Source of the DNA: a bacterium
Lineage (GTDB): Bacteria; Planctomycetota; Planctomycetia; Planctomycetales; Planctomycetaceae
Assembly (NCBI GenBank): GCA_016125225.1
Contig: WGME01000004.1
Span: forward strand, 62,001 to 126,000
Reading direction: 5' to 3'
Length of the DNA: 64,000 bases
Of the stretch, positions 9,753-20,349 are shown piece by piece (position 1 is the stretch's first letter; every line of letters starts with the position of its first letter). The position numbers and the translations under genes were made by a program. Below the pieces are notes generated by a model that saw nothing but the letters and a program-made list of their open reading frames with translations, had not been told where the DNA came from and made no database searches.

Positions 9753-9993
9753 AATGACACCTTTGGCTTTCCGGGCTGTGCAGAGGGGCAGACGCGCGAA
9801 CGGACAGCCCGACTGCGTTTGCGGTCGGCGACGAAGACGATGGCGATCGTCGCGATGGGTTACATGACAGATCGGCTGTCACGCATTCTGTAGATGACAA
9901 CGCCTGCCAGATCACGATTTCAACGGGTTTCGACGCTGCTCAGAAGATTGAGCCGAATGCAGTGCTCCCGTGAGACGATGGCATCTTGCGACA

Positions 9994-11259
9994 CTACTGG
10001 GCATACCACACACACAACCGCGCGAGCTCACCACTCTCCGCGAGATAGCGAATTCTGCGGAGAGCATCGCGTTGGCCCAGTGCTTCCGAAAACCCGTGGT
10101 TGTGGTCGACGATCGCCAGTGCGCTTTGTACGTCTTCCAACGTGATCGCCGTCCGCTCTTGCGATTTGGCCCGCCAGCGAGCGACCCACAAGGTCACGGG
10201 TAACACGAGCATCAAACTATGAAAGCCATCCACGAACGAGAAGCCATAGTAGGCAGGGCCGCAGAAGTGTATCCCCTCCATCTTCACTTGCCAGTACCGC
10301 GTGAAGAGTTCGCTGGTCCCTTCCGGTATGCCGCCCAATGACGATTCCAGTTCAGCAAACGGCACCGGGTTCAATCCCGACTGCAATGCGGGAACATTTC
10401 CACGACCCTTGGAGAAGGCGAGGATCGCGCGCAGCAACTTCCAGCGGCCACGCCAACCTGCGGATAGACTCTGAACCGTGTCCTTGCGTGCGTACTGAGC
10501 CGCAAACAATCGGAAGTAAAGTCGTCCCACTTTTCCCGGTGGATCGATGGGTGACGGTAATTCCTCAAACTGAATTTTCACCGCCCGGGTGATGAGCCCC
10601 AGATATTCCTTGAGTTGCGGCTTTGTGAGTTGAGAGACTCGCGACTGTTGCAGCAAGCTGACCCAGCCCAGACTGCGAAAGATCCGTACGAGCAGGGGTA
10701 TGTGCGTGTCGGTCAGTAGTCCTGTGAGTGGTTCAATGAGACGTTCAAACTCTGGCCAGTCGAGCCGGTCCTGGTTGGTGACCGCTGGAGCCGCCATGCG
10801 ATTCGCATGATCCGGGACGATCAACTCGGCAATGGTCTTGATGTCCGACCGTTGCTCGCTGACCGGCTTGCCAGCATTCCGAATCACCGAGGGGCAACTG
10901 AAGCGCAAGCTGACTGCGACCGACTTGCCGTGAGGATGCAACGCATACGGATAGACACGACAGGCCAGAGGCTTCGCCGCTTCACCAAACTTGGCATGAA
11001 TCCGGCACAACCCCTGTTCATTGAGGAAGACGCAGCCACCATCGTCGCGATGGGCGAGTCGCCAGCGCGGCTTTCGAGGCCAGCGGGTCAAGGAGACGAC
11101 CGGTGGTTGTGTGACTCCGTCGTCAGCCGTCCATTTCTGCTGTTCAATCCGTTGACGTTCTTCCTCGGTGATTTCAATGAGATGCTGCGTACAGCAGCCA
11201 CCACAGTTGTGGCAACTCCAGTTCTGAATGACCGGCAGATCGAGCGGCAAGGTGTTCAT
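9994..11259 (-). CDS. YkgJ/FliB-type cysteine-cluster protein
   Basis: This 421-residue protein starts with the metal-binding CxxCGGCC cluster (SCHNCGGCCTQHL, from about residue 15). It continues with GGCVFLNEQGLCRIHAKFGE and LACRVYPYAL, the conserved Cys pattern of the YkgJ zinc/iron-chelating domain (PF03692-like). The long C-terminal part resembles the FliB arrangement, the lysine-N-methylase of flagellin. The methylase assignment rests on domain order only, and other YkgJ-domain proteins have no known activity. It is divergent from the HEAT gene at 11367 and no flagellar gene is adjacent. Confidence 0.7.
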   Translation of the reverse strand: MNTLPLDLPVIQNWSCHNCGGCCTQHLIEITEEERQRIEQQKWTADDGVTQPPVVSLTRWPRKPRWRLAHRDDGGCVFLNEQGLCRIHAKFGEAAKPLACRVYPYALHPHGKSVAVSLRFSCPSVIRNAGKPVSEQRSDIKTIAELIVPDHANRMAAPAVTNQDRLDWPEFERLIEPLTGLLTDTHIPLLVRIFRSLGWVSLLQQSRVSQLTKPQLKEYLGLITRAVKIQFEELPSPIDPPGKVGRLYFRLFAAQYARKDTVQSLSAGWRGRWKLLRAILAFSKGRGNVPALQSGLNPVPFAELESSLGGIPEGTSELFTRYWQVKMEGIHFCGPAYYGFSFVDGFHSLMLVLPVTLWVARWRAKSQERTAITLEDVQSALAIVDHNHGFSEALGQRDALRRIRYLAESGELARLCVWYAQ

Positions 11260-11366
11260 AACTCGTCAGCGTAACGCGTCGGGTATCCGCCGTACCACAC
11301 AGAATCGGAGGAGTTGAAGGACCATTAGGGCTGCACAGTGCGTACCACCGAATTAGACTGGAAGAG

Positions 11367-12572
11367 ATGCGTAGTTACGATGCTGATCGCCGTGGTCTTA
11401 TCGCCTTGCTGACAACACTGGTCTTGATGGTGTCACTGGATGTGACGTCCGTGCAAGCCGTCGCGCAAGAGTCGGATGACGCTGTCGAAGTGGCTGGTCG
11501 ATCCCTCCAGGACTGGCGACGGACGATCAGCGAACTCGATCTGCAAGATCCCGCGAGTGCCCGCTATGTGCCGGGTTTGATTGAACTGATGCAATCAGCA
11601 GAGGTTCCCTGGTTCACGCGGCGACAGGCGGCCTTGACGCTGGGGCGGTTGGGTCCTCATTCCGTCGAAGCCATTCCGATTCTTGTGGGATTGCTCGATG
11701 ATACGGGAGCTGACCCCGCAACGGCGCCGCAACTGTGGGCCATCAAGGCGTTGGGGTTATATGGTCCGCTCGCGGACTCGGCCGCTCCGACGCTCGTGGA
11801 AATCTACCGCGATGACGCAACGTCCCATCTCGCACGGTTATCCATTCTGGATACCCTTTCACAAATCGGCCCGGCTCATCCGTCGGCGATCCCTTGTCTG
11901 TTATCTGTCGCGGGGGACACCACATCATTATCACCACAGCCCATCGAACTGCGGCAGGCAGCGATCGAAGCGTTGGGGATGGTAGGGTCGGCCGCGGCGA
12001 TCTCCATTCCAGTCATGGCTCGTGCCCTGGACGATCACGACCCCATCACACGGCGACTAGCGGCCGAGACGTTGATGAGAATCGGAGTGGCCAGCGAGAT
12101 TGTGGCTCCGCAGTTACTGGAACATCTGGTGGCCGATGAATCGGTCGAAGTGCAGGATGCCGCCGCGAATGCCCTGCAGGCCATTGGTCCTCTCGTCGGC
12201 CCGTTCCTGCAGGACTGGCTAGATAGTGACGACCCTGTTGTCAGGGCGCGGATCGCTCGCATCATCGGCGGTTGGGGAAAAGCGGCCCATCCGTGGGCCC
12301 GTGACCTCCATGTCTTATGGGATGATGCCGATCTTCACGTGCAGTTGGCTGCTTTGGAAGCCTCTCGGAATGTCAGCGGGCCTCAGCCAGAGTTGGTGCA
12401 GCGGGTGGTGAAGTTGTTCACAAGTGAAGACCGCCAGATTCGTCGCAGGGCCTATCTGCTCTTTGAGCGCTGCGGTGATCATCAAGCCGCCGCGCGAGAT
12501 CAACTCGAACTATTGCGTCACCATTCCGAAGATTATGTGCGTGAATTGGCAGAGCGGGCTTTTGCGAAATAG
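11367..12572 (+). CDS. Exported HEAT-repeat protein
   Basis: This 401-residue protein has an N-terminal hydrophobic segment (LIALLTTLVLMVSLDVTSVQA) acting as a signal peptide. The rest is a run of HEAT-like repeats of about 35 residues, such as RRQAALTLGRLGPHSVEAIP, LRQAAIEALGMVGSAAAISI, TRRLAAETLMRIGVASEIVA and EVQDAAANALQAIGP. Such solenoids bind proteins. No catalytic domain is visible. It converges with glgC, with a 46-base gap. The partner is unknown. Confidence 0.8.
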   Translation: MRSYDADRRGLIALLTTLVLMVSLDVTSVQAVAQESDDAVEVAGRSLQDWRRTISELDLQDPASARYVPGLIELMQSAEVPWFTRRQAALTLGRLGPHSVEAIPILVGLLDDTGADPATAPQLWAIKALGLYGPLADSAAPTLVEIYRDDATSHLARLSILDTLSQIGPAHPSAIPCLLSVAGDTTSLSPQPIELRQAAIEALGMVGSAAAISIPVMARALDDHDPITRRLAAETLMRIGVASEIVAPQLLEHLVADESVEVQDAAANALQAIGPLVGPFLQDWLDSDDPVVRARIARIIGGWGKAAHPWARDLHVLWDDADLHVQLAALEASRNVSGPQPELVQRVVKLFTSEDRQIRRRAYLLFERCGDHQAAARDQLELLRHHSEDYVRELAERAFAK

Positions 12573-12618
12573 TTTGGATGCCTCTCACGAATTGATGTTC
12601 TCAACGCATGAGAGGTCA

Positions 12619-13845
12619 TCAGCTAAATCGATACCCCTTGGGTACCACGGTGACACCCCGCTCGGAAATGGTGAACTGCCGCTCGAGATCTTCTTCGGGG
12701 TTGAAACCAATCATCGTTCCCGGGGGAATGATGACGTCTTTATCGACGATGCATTTCTGCAGTTTGGCTCCCGCCCCCACACGCACATCTTCAAAGAGGA
12801 TGCTGTTTTCGACTTCCGCCAGATCTTCAACGACCACGCGCGCGGAAAGGATGGAGTGTCGCACGGTGCCACCGGAAATAATGGTCCCCGCTCCCAGAAT
12901 CGAGTTGATCAGCTCTCCCTGATGGCCCGACCGGCCGGGCACCATGCGGGCCGGGGGATTCTGGCCGTGGTAAGTGCGAATCGACCAGTCATCTTGATAA
13001 AGGTCCAATGGCGGAACCGGCAACAGCAGGTCCATGTTGGCTTCATAGTAGGCATCGAGCGTCCCGACATCGCGCCAGTAGCGGTCCTGGGTCACGCGGC
13101 CGGCTTTGCCACCAAAGCGATATTCGTGGACGGCGCTCGACCCCTTGATCATGCGAGGGATAATGCTTTTGCCAAAGTCATGGGCCGAGTTCGGATCGGC
13201 GTGGTCGGCTTCCAGCTCGCGGATGAGAACGTCGAGTTGGAACATGTAGATTCCCATCGAAACCAAGGCCCGATCGGGATGGCCGGGCATCGGCTTGGGG
13301 AATTTGGGCTTTTCCTGGAACTCGATGATTTCATGCCGATCGTTGACCGCCATCACGCCGAAGTCGCTGGCCTCTTCGACAGGCACATCCATGCAGGCGA
13401 CCGTAACATCTGCATGGGACTTGAGATGCGACTTGACCAAGGCCGCATAATCCATGCGATAAATGTGATCGCCTGAAAGAATCAGCACATTCTCGGCACC
13501 ACTGCGCTGCAGCAGATAGAGATTCTGGTAAATCGCGTTGGCGGTTCCGCTGTACCACGAATCACCCGTCCGCATCTGCGGGGGAACAACCGTGATGTAC
13601 TCCTGAATTTCCGGGTTGAAAATTGACCAACCGTCCCGGAGATGTTTTTGCAGAGAATGGGATTTGTATTGGGTGAGAACCAGGACACGTCGGGCGCCGG
13701 AGTGCAGACAATTGCTCAAGGCAAAGTCAATGATGCGATATTTTCCGGCAAACGGGACGGCAGGTTTCGCACGATCAATAGTCAGAGGATGCAGGCGTGA
13801 GCCGACTCCTCCCGCCAGAAGGATGGTCAGTGTGTTGGAAAGCAT
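12619..13845 (-). CDS. glgC: Glucose-1-phosphate adenylyltransferase (ADP-glucose pyrophosphorylase)
   Basis: This 408-residue enzyme makes ADP-glucose from glucose-1-phosphate and ATP, the committed step of bacterial glycogen synthesis. The nucleotide-binding start LAGGVGSRLHPLT is followed by AKPAVPFAGKYRIIDFALSN and GTANAIYQNL; the C-terminal half is a left-handed beta-helix with hexapeptide-like turns (GAGTIISGGTVRHSILSARV). The frame is open for 45 more codons upstream, but the family N-terminus places the start at the ATG at 13845. glgX in the same window supports the pathway. Confidence 0.95.
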   Translation of the reverse strand: MLSNTLTILLAGGVGSRLHPLTIDRAKPAVPFAGKYRIIDFALSNCLHSGARRVLVLTQYKSHSLQKHLRDGWSIFNPEIQEYITVVPPQMRTGDSWYSGTANAIYQNLYLLQRSGAENVLILSGDHIYRMDYAALVKSHLKSHADVTVACMDVPVEEASDFGVMAVNDRHEIIEFQEKPKFPKPMPGHPDRALVSMGIYMFQLDVLIRELEADHADPNSAHDFGKSIIPRMIKGSSAVHEYRFGGKAGRVTQDRYWRDVGTLDAYYEANMDLLLPVPPLDLYQDDWSIRTYHGQNPPARMVPGRSGHQGELINSILGAGTIISGGTVRHSILSARVVVEDLAEVENSILFEDVRVGAGAKLQKCIVDKDVIIPPGTMIGFNPEEDLERQFTISERGVTVVPKGYRFS

Positions 13846-14292
13846 CAGTTTGTGAGCGCAAATGAAGCAGGCGGAGCAGAGGGAAACCAGATTGCACCGT
13901 CCGCAAGCGCGTTCTGGTCGGGTGCTGCCCCGCTGAATCTGCAACTTTGGTTCCAGACTGCTGAAAGATCTGGCATCCATTCCGATATCGAGCTGAGAAG
14001 CGGCCGATAACGTCGGTCGGATTCATGCACCCTTAATCTCCTCCGCTTCGAGACGATGACAACCTATCGACCTTCATAGATTGGTGGGGCATCACGGGGT
14101 GAGTCACGGTAACTGGTCGGGAACAAACGTTGTATCGGCTTCCGAGGCATCTCCCTTGTCTTCGTTGATCCGTCAAGGAGGCACACGTTATACTCGGGCT
14201 GGGGGTTTGGCATTCCATTTTCACAGTGGTGTCGGCTGCCTCGAACTTGATCATCTGGCGTGTTTTCCGCCCTAACTCAGTGAGAACCCGAC
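13846..14292. other. Divergent intergenic region between glgC and citrate synthase
   Basis: About 447 bases without a credible gene. It must hold the glgC promoter and contains a promoter-like pair for citrate synthase at 14165-14194. I saw no RNA gene or repeat. Confidence 0.5.
14165..14194 (+). promoter_or_regulatory. Promoter-like -35/-10 pair for citrate synthase
   Basis: TTGATC (14165-14170) and TATACT (14189-14194) are separated by 18 bases, close to the sigma-70 consensus. The predicted transcript would start near 14202, giving a leader of roughly 90 bases before the ATG at 14293. Confidence 0.45.
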
Positions 14293-15435
<1,143 letters not shown>

Positions 15436-15460
15436 TCGATGTGCGGATAATGGTCAGCAG

Positions 15461-15489
15461 ACAGGGGGCGCAAGCCCCCCTGTTTTATT
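15461..15489 (+). terminator. Intrinsic terminator after citrate synthase
   Basis: An eight-bp GC-rich stem (ACAGGGGG / CCCCCTGT) is closed by a short loop and runs directly into TTTTATT. It lies 25 bases past the citrate synthase stop and marks the boundary with the AT-rich segment. Confidence 0.8.
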
Positions 15490-15562
15490 GTGTTGCCCAT
15501 GTGAGATTAGAGAACGGCTCACTGTTTACGTACTAATCGTATCAGCGGCCTATTTGGCGAGC

Positions 15563-16312
15563 TTAATGTCGACGTGCGCCGAATGAGTAGCGGTTTATGA
15601 CGATTTTTGAGTATCGTACGCCAACCTGACGTTCGAGCTCATTGAGTACGTGTTGCTCATTTTTCCTTGAAATGTCGCTTCTAAGGACGATCGTTCCTTC
15701 TTTTCCGTCAAAGTCTTTCGGGTCGCAAATTGCTTCGCCGAGACATTTTACGAGAAGAGACTTCCTGAACTCGAAGTAATTGTGTGAGAACTCATTCAAA
15801 CAAAGCAGAAGATCCCTATTCTCAACAAGCATCAATCCATCAACATGTTGCATTGAGTGGCATGCACTGTAGTCAAAATAGACGCAGTTGATTCCTTCAC
15901 CTTTGTGTGGCCACTTTGGTAAAAGAGTTGCGATTCCATAGAACGACTGTAATGCACGTCGAATAGTCATATCAGCATTCATGCCAATTGACTGCAGCCA
16001 TATGATGCGGAAAGTGGAATCAGTCGCTGGTGTTTCATTTAGTTGCTTGGCGCCATGCTTGAGAATTCCATCTATTCTGTTGGATCGAGAGTGTGGGTCT
16101 TTCCTTATGAGGATATCTGTGTCCTTGTCTTCAAGTCTCATACATTCCGTGAACAAGTCCTCGGATTCCTTCTCTTTCACCTCAACAAGATACTCGTTGC
16201 AACCATCGTCTAAAGCGAGATCTGCTCGCTTTTCATTTGCCTCTGGAATAACCCGGACGTTAAAGGCAAGGCTATGGAAAAATCGGTATGCAGTTTCTTT
16301 AGATTGTTCCAC
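15563..16312 (-). CDS. AT-rich gene, putative PD-(D/E)XK nuclease-like protein
   Basis: This is a 249-residue protein read from a GTG at 16312 that follows GGAG by 7 bases; a GTG at 16360 would add 16 residues. Near the N-terminus RADLALDDGCNEYLVEVKEK shows an Asp, then a beta-strand ending in Glu-x-Lys, the arrangement of the PD-(D/E)XK nuclease core. The remainder (SNRIDGILKHGAKQLNET; TFRIIWLQSIG) also suits a nuclease-like alpha/beta fold. Base composition is visibly AT-richer than all neighbours, which suggests acquisition by transfer. No methylase or other restriction partner is adjacent. The nuclease call rests on a short motif only. Confidence 0.55.
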   Translation of the reverse strand: MEQSKETAYRFFHSLAFNVRVIPEANEKRADLALDDGCNEYLVEVKEKESEDLFTECMRLEDKDTDILIRKDPHSRSNRIDGILKHGAKQLNETPATDSTFRIIWLQSIGMNADMTIRRALQSFYGIATLLPKWPHKGEGINCVYFDYSACHSMQHVDGLMLVENRDLLLCLNEFSHNYFEFRKSLLVKCLGEAICDPKDFDGKEGTIVLRSDISRKNEQHVLNELERQVGVRYSKIVINRYSFGARRH

Positions 16313-16488
16313 GATGATGCTCCAAGTGCCTTTTGCTATCCAGACGATTGCATTCAGCACTTATATGGTATATCCGCACATTATCCAACTTGAAAGTATT
16401 CCATTATCCAGTTGTACGCTTTTGTTTTCGCGTTGGAGACGCTTGATTGTGTATCGAAGTTCGTCTTGAGTACTACAGGTAAAAAGAA

Positions 16489-17256
16489 ATGAACCTCTAC
16501 CATCTGAATTGCGGCCTGTTGCATGCGCCGCCGAATCCGCGGGCCGCGTGTCATTGTCTGTTGTTGGAACAGGAGGGGCGACTGGCACTCATTGATACTG
16601 GCATCGGTCTGCATGACATTGCTGATCCGGCAGGGCGCATCGGAGAGTTCGCGATTGAGGCTGCTGGATTTCAGTTTCATGAAGGACTGACCGCGGCCCG
16701 GCATATTGAGCAGAGGGGTTACCAGGTTGGCGCTGTCACCGATATTGTGCTCACGCATGCGGACCCGGATCATGCGGGCGGACTGGCCGACTTCCCGACT
16801 GCTGCTGTTCATGTTTCCGTGGAAGAGTTCGCGCAACTGCAGTCTGGCAACCCTCGCTATTCGATTTCACAGTTCGCTCATCAGCCAAATTGGGTTCTGC
16901 ATGACACGTCATCGGAACAGTGGTTTGGGATGGAAGCCAGGCCGCTGTCGATTCTCGGTGGAACAGATGCGTATCTGATACCCCTTTTCGGTCATACGTT
17001 GGGACACTGCGGCGTGGTGGTGCGAGATGGCGGTCGCTGGCTACTGCATGTCGGGGATGCGTATTACCTGCGGGTCGAGCTGACGACCGATGATCATCCC
17101 GTATCGGCCCTGGCAACGTTACGTGCGGAAGACGATGCACAACGGCGACGGAGTCTCAGCAACCTGCGTCGACTCGTCCAACTTCACGGCACAGAAGTCG
17201 AGCTATGCGGCTATCACGACTTCACGGAATTTCCACAGGAAGCGGTCGGCTTATGA
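16489..17256 (+). CDS. MBL-fold metallohydrolase
   Basis: This 255-residue protein is a metallo-beta-lactamase-fold hydrolase. Visible elements are LALIDTGIGLHD, the metal motif LTHADPDHAGG (His90, Asp94, His95, with Asp92 where most members have His), GHTLGHCGV and LLHVGDAYY. This is close to the lactonase-like branch, which includes quorum-quenching enzymes, but the family is very broad and no substrate can be named. It is preceded by the AT-rich leader 16361-16488 that it shares with the divergent nuclease-like gene. Confidence 0.85.
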   Translation: MNLYHLNCGLLHAPPNPRAACHCLLLEQEGRLALIDTGIGLHDIADPAGRIGEFAIEAAGFQFHEGLTAARHIEQRGYQVGAVTDIVLTHADPDHAGGLADFPTAAVHVSVEEFAQLQSGNPRYSISQFAHQPNWVLHDTSSEQWFGMEARPLSILGGTDAYLIPLFGHTLGHCGVVVRDGGRWLLHVGDAYYLRVELTTDDHPVSALATLRAEDDAQRRRSLSNLRRLVQLHGTEVELCGYHDFTEFPQEAVGL

Positions 17257-17401
17257 ATGCCTTGGCTAGCTGAGGCACATGAGCAGCAATCGTTCACAGG
17301 AGCAGATATTCCCCACGTGGTAACGTTGACATCTGCACCCATGCTACGACAAGATACGCGCTGTCTCGGAACCAGCACCTCGATCCTTCAAGGACACTGT
17401 C

Positions 17402-17716
17402 ATGGCTGACGGCACTGCCCCGCAAGATGCACGGCAACAGCAACCCCTCGTGGAACCGACCGATCTCGAACCGATCTACGCGAACTTCTGCCGCGTCTCG
17501 AGCACGCCGGAAGAACTGGTGCTCGACTTTGGTTTGAATCCGCAGCCCTTTGGGCAAGGGGCGGTGCCGGTGAAAGTGTCGCAGCGGCTGGTCGTCAACT
17601 TCTATACCGCGAAGCGCATGGCGATGGCCTTGGGCGTGGCTCTCCAACGGCATGAACAGGCTTTCGGGACTATCGAAATCGATATCCAGAAGCGTGCTGC
17701 CGGAAAGACCGCCTGA
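17402..17716 (+). CDS. DUF3467 family protein
   Basis: This 104-residue protein matches the DUF3467 pattern: EPIYANFCRVSSTPEELVLD, then VKVSQRLVVNFYTAKRMAMA and LQRHEQAFGTIEID. Members are small cytoplasmic proteins found in many bacteria, including planctomycetes, with no assigned activity. The ATG at 17402 is the natural start. It converges with the large HEAT protein, with a 74-base gap. Confidence 0.85.
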   Translation: MADGTAPQDARQQQPLVEPTDLEPIYANFCRVSSTPEELVLDFGLNPQPFGQGAVPVKVSQRLVVNFYTAKRMAMALGVALQRHEQAFGTIEIDIQKRAAGKTA

Positions 17717-17790
17717 GACAGCAAGTCTTTCTCAGCCAGGCCAGCGTGAGTTGCCGCAATCCGATCTCAGGATAGCCGAGCAACCTCGGC

Positions 17791-20019
17791 TCATGGCGTG
17801 GGAGCGAAGTTGCGAAGACGTTCGCCCACGGCTTGAGGATTCGGCTTCAGGCACCCCATGATGGCGGCATAGGCCCCGCTCAATTCCGAGGGCTGAGGCT
17901 GCCCGAGTCGTTGTTGCAGCGTTTCGGCGGTCGCGGGGGACAAGACCAGGCCGAAGTGATTGATATGGGCCACGAGTCGCTCGGCGGCGGCGGCACGCAG
18001 GTTCAGACTGGCCTGATCATTGAACGCCCAGTCGGCGAGCCGAGTCTGGACTTCAGCCGTGCCAATCTGCCCCAAGGCTGCCAGAACGTTTGGTGACAGT
18101 GCGGGATCGGGAATCAAAGGCAGAAGTTCCGGCTCGGCGGTCGTGACATCAAATTCTTTTCGGGCCGATGAAAGTGTCGCGAGCCAGTAGGTGGCAATCG
18201 CCCGGAAATCGGAGCGCAACTGAGGCGACATGGGCGGCGTCCGGCGAGATTGCAGGAACGGACCTACCTGCCACCAGAACGATTCCGCAGCGGGAGATTC
18301 CCCGGCAAACATGGCGTTACCCGTCCGCTTCACCAGCCGGGCTGTGTCTTTGCGGACATCTTCCGGGCCATACACCACGATGGGAAGATGAGCCGTACGG
18401 GCATCGGCGCGCAGGTTCGCCAGCGTTTGCGTCAACGCCCAGTTCGAAATGTTGGTCTGCACGACAACGAGTTCAATGCCAGCCAGTTCCGCGGCCTTCG
18501 TGAATCCTTCTTTTCCAGTGAAGGCCTGCAACGGATCATAACCTTCGGATGCCAGGTAGGTTCCCAACAGAGTCGATTCATCACGATCGGAATCGATCAC
18601 CAGACCCCGCGCCTGACCGGGGTCGGTTAAGGCACGCCGGAGAATTTCCGTCACCCGTGTGGCCCCGCGAAAATCTCCTCGGGGATTGGTTCGCAGAATG
18701 ACGCTGGCCGCCGCGAACTGCACGCGGGCATCGGGGTAGTTGAGCGCAGAGATCACTGGTGAGGGCTGACCGCCGGACGGTTGCAAGAGTTCAGGAGAGG
18801 CGATCGCACTCAACCCCTGCAATGCCGCCCAGACGACATCGGTCCGGCCCATCTCCATGCCCAGCTTCAAGACATCCTGGAGCGGCACAACCCCTGTAGA
18901 AACGGCGGTCTGCATTGCCGGGCTTGTGTCGGCCGTCAGAATTGTATCCCAGCCAGCCCGTTCCACCTCGTGAGCCAGCAAAGCCGCGAGATACATCGTC
19001 TGCAAGCGGGCCTGTTCCGGATTCAGGCGGAAAGCATCTCGGGACAGTCGCAGGGCTTCATCGAGCGAGGCGGCATCGGGCGATTTTTCGGTCGAGACGA
19101 CGGTCTTCTGCTCGTTGTCCCAACTCCATACAACGATCGGTTGACCCTCAACTTCTGGCACGAGAATGAGATCTCGCGTGAGCAAGGCATTGGCCCGTTG
19201 CTGCAGTTCATGTAAAGCCACAACCTTCGAGAGGTCACGTGTTCGCTCGGCATTGCCGAAGCGGATTTTGGCCAAGGCGTGGGCTGCAGTATCGCGAATC
19301 CCTGCGTTGAAGTCTTCGCTGAAAGTCATCGGCCAGAGCCGCAGCACAGCCTCTTCGGAATTGAGATACATCAGAGCTTCGATGCATCCCTGACTGACAC
19401 GGTCGATCGGGGAATCCAGGGCGGCAATCAACGGGGCAATCACCGGCTGACCCATGCGTGACAAGGCAATGGTAATCGCGTCACGCAGATCGCCGTCTTC
19501 CGCCACTGCCAGTTGCCGAAGCATCTCCGGGACGGCGTTGGCTCCCAGATTGCGGAGTTCCAATGTCGCCTTTTCGCGTTCAACGGCGGGACCGGTGAGC
19601 CGCTGCAGTTGCGAGTCGACATATCCCGGATCTTGTGATTGTGCTTTCGAGATCTGATTGAGTCGCTGCACCAGCGGTTTGGCGAGGGCTTCCAACTGCG
19701 GGATTTTGGTGAATCGCAGGAATTCGCCCGTGCCGTATTTATCACGCAGTGCGATGAGATCGGCATCGCTGGGATTGGTATCGAGGAAAGCCTGGAAATA
19801 GACCGGCGCGATATCGAAGCGTGCGAGTTCCACCAGCAACACAACAGCATCGAAGAGTTCGGCGGGCGTCTTAGGCTCTTCGATGAGGGGGGAACGCTCG
19901 ACACCGGCTGGTAATGCCAGGGGAGCGGTGTCCGCGTCGGGCTGTGCCAGAACCATCCCGGCAGGCCAACAGGCCGCACAGGCACATACCGCCCAAAGAC
20001 TGCGAACAAAGCGGGCCAT
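17791..20019 (-). CDS. Secreted HEAT-like protein with an embedded degenerate receiver domain
   Basis: This 742-residue protein starts at the ATG at 20019, which follows AGGGGAG by 9 bases. It has a signal peptide (FVRSLWAVCACAACWPAGMVLA|Q). HEAT-like repeats occur from about residue 150 (VIAPLIAALDSPIDRVSQGC) and again at the C-terminus (NVLAALGQIGTAEVQTRLAD). Around residues 480-600 there is a CheY-like segment: RGLVIDSDRDES, LLGTYLASEGYDPLQA, GIELVVVQTNIS, LPIVVYGPEDV. The phosphoacceptor Asp is replaced (VVVQ), so it is unlikely to be phosphorylated. A receiver fold outside the cytoplasm is unusual. Function is unknown; a ligand- or protein-binding scaffold is the simplest reading. Confidence 0.7.
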   Translation of the reverse strand: MARFVRSLWAVCACAACWPAGMVLAQPDADTAPLALPAGVERSPLIEEPKTPAELFDAVVLLVELARFDIAPVYFQAFLDTNPSDADLIALRDKYGTGEFLRFTKIPQLEALAKPLVQRLNQISKAQSQDPGYVDSQLQRLTGPAVEREKATLELRNLGANAVPEMLRQLAVAEDGDLRDAITIALSRMGQPVIAPLIAALDSPIDRVSQGCIEALMYLNSEEAVLRLWPMTFSEDFNAGIRDTAAHALAKIRFGNAERTRDLSKVVALHELQQRANALLTRDLILVPEVEGQPIVVWSWDNEQKTVVSTEKSPDAASLDEALRLSRDAFRLNPEQARLQTMYLAALLAHEVERAGWDTILTADTSPAMQTAVSTGVVPLQDVLKLGMEMGRTDVVWAALQGLSAIASPELLQPSGGQPSPVISALNYPDARVQFAAASVILRTNPRGDFRGATRVTEILRRALTDPGQARGLVIDSDRDESTLLGTYLASEGYDPLQAFTGKEGFTKAAELAGIELVVVQTNISNWALTQTLANLRADARTAHLPIVVYGPEDVRKDTARLVKRTGNAMFAGESPAAESFWWQVGPFLQSRRTPPMSPQLRSDFRAIATYWLATLSSARKEFDVTTAEPELLPLIPDPALSPNVLAALGQIGTAEVQTRLADWAFNDQASLNLRAAAAERLVAHINHFGLVLSPATAETLQQRLGQPQPSELSGAYAAIMGCLKPNPQAVGERLRNFAPTP

Positions 20020-20349
20020 GCCGAGAACTCCCCTAGCGCTGCAGACACCGGTGATCAATTTCCAGTCAGACATCGCATCCTAAAATGACGATTCCCCTGC
20101 TGGCAATCAAAAAACGGCGCAACCCAAATCTCTGGACGACGACGTCTCGGTTGGCTATCGGCACTCACGGCACAACGGTTCCAGCCGCGACAGGGCTTTC
20201 AACCGCGCGAACCCCACCTCGGCGGTTCAACGTAACGGTCGGGCCTGTCGTTTCGAGGGCACGCATTGTTAGTACGATGCCGGTTGTAGCGATTTTTTAG
20301 CCGCGAGACGAAGTCGAGCGCTCGGCGTTGCCTCGCAGTAAGTGGGATG
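20020..20349. other. Intergenic region, no gene seen
   Basis: About 330 bases upstream of the HEAT protein and downstream of lysA. A palindromic CGAGCGCTCG core flanked by GCGAG/CTCGC lies near 20299-20338 and may form a hairpin after lysA, but it has no T-run in the lysA direction. No gene is supported. Confidence 0.4.
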
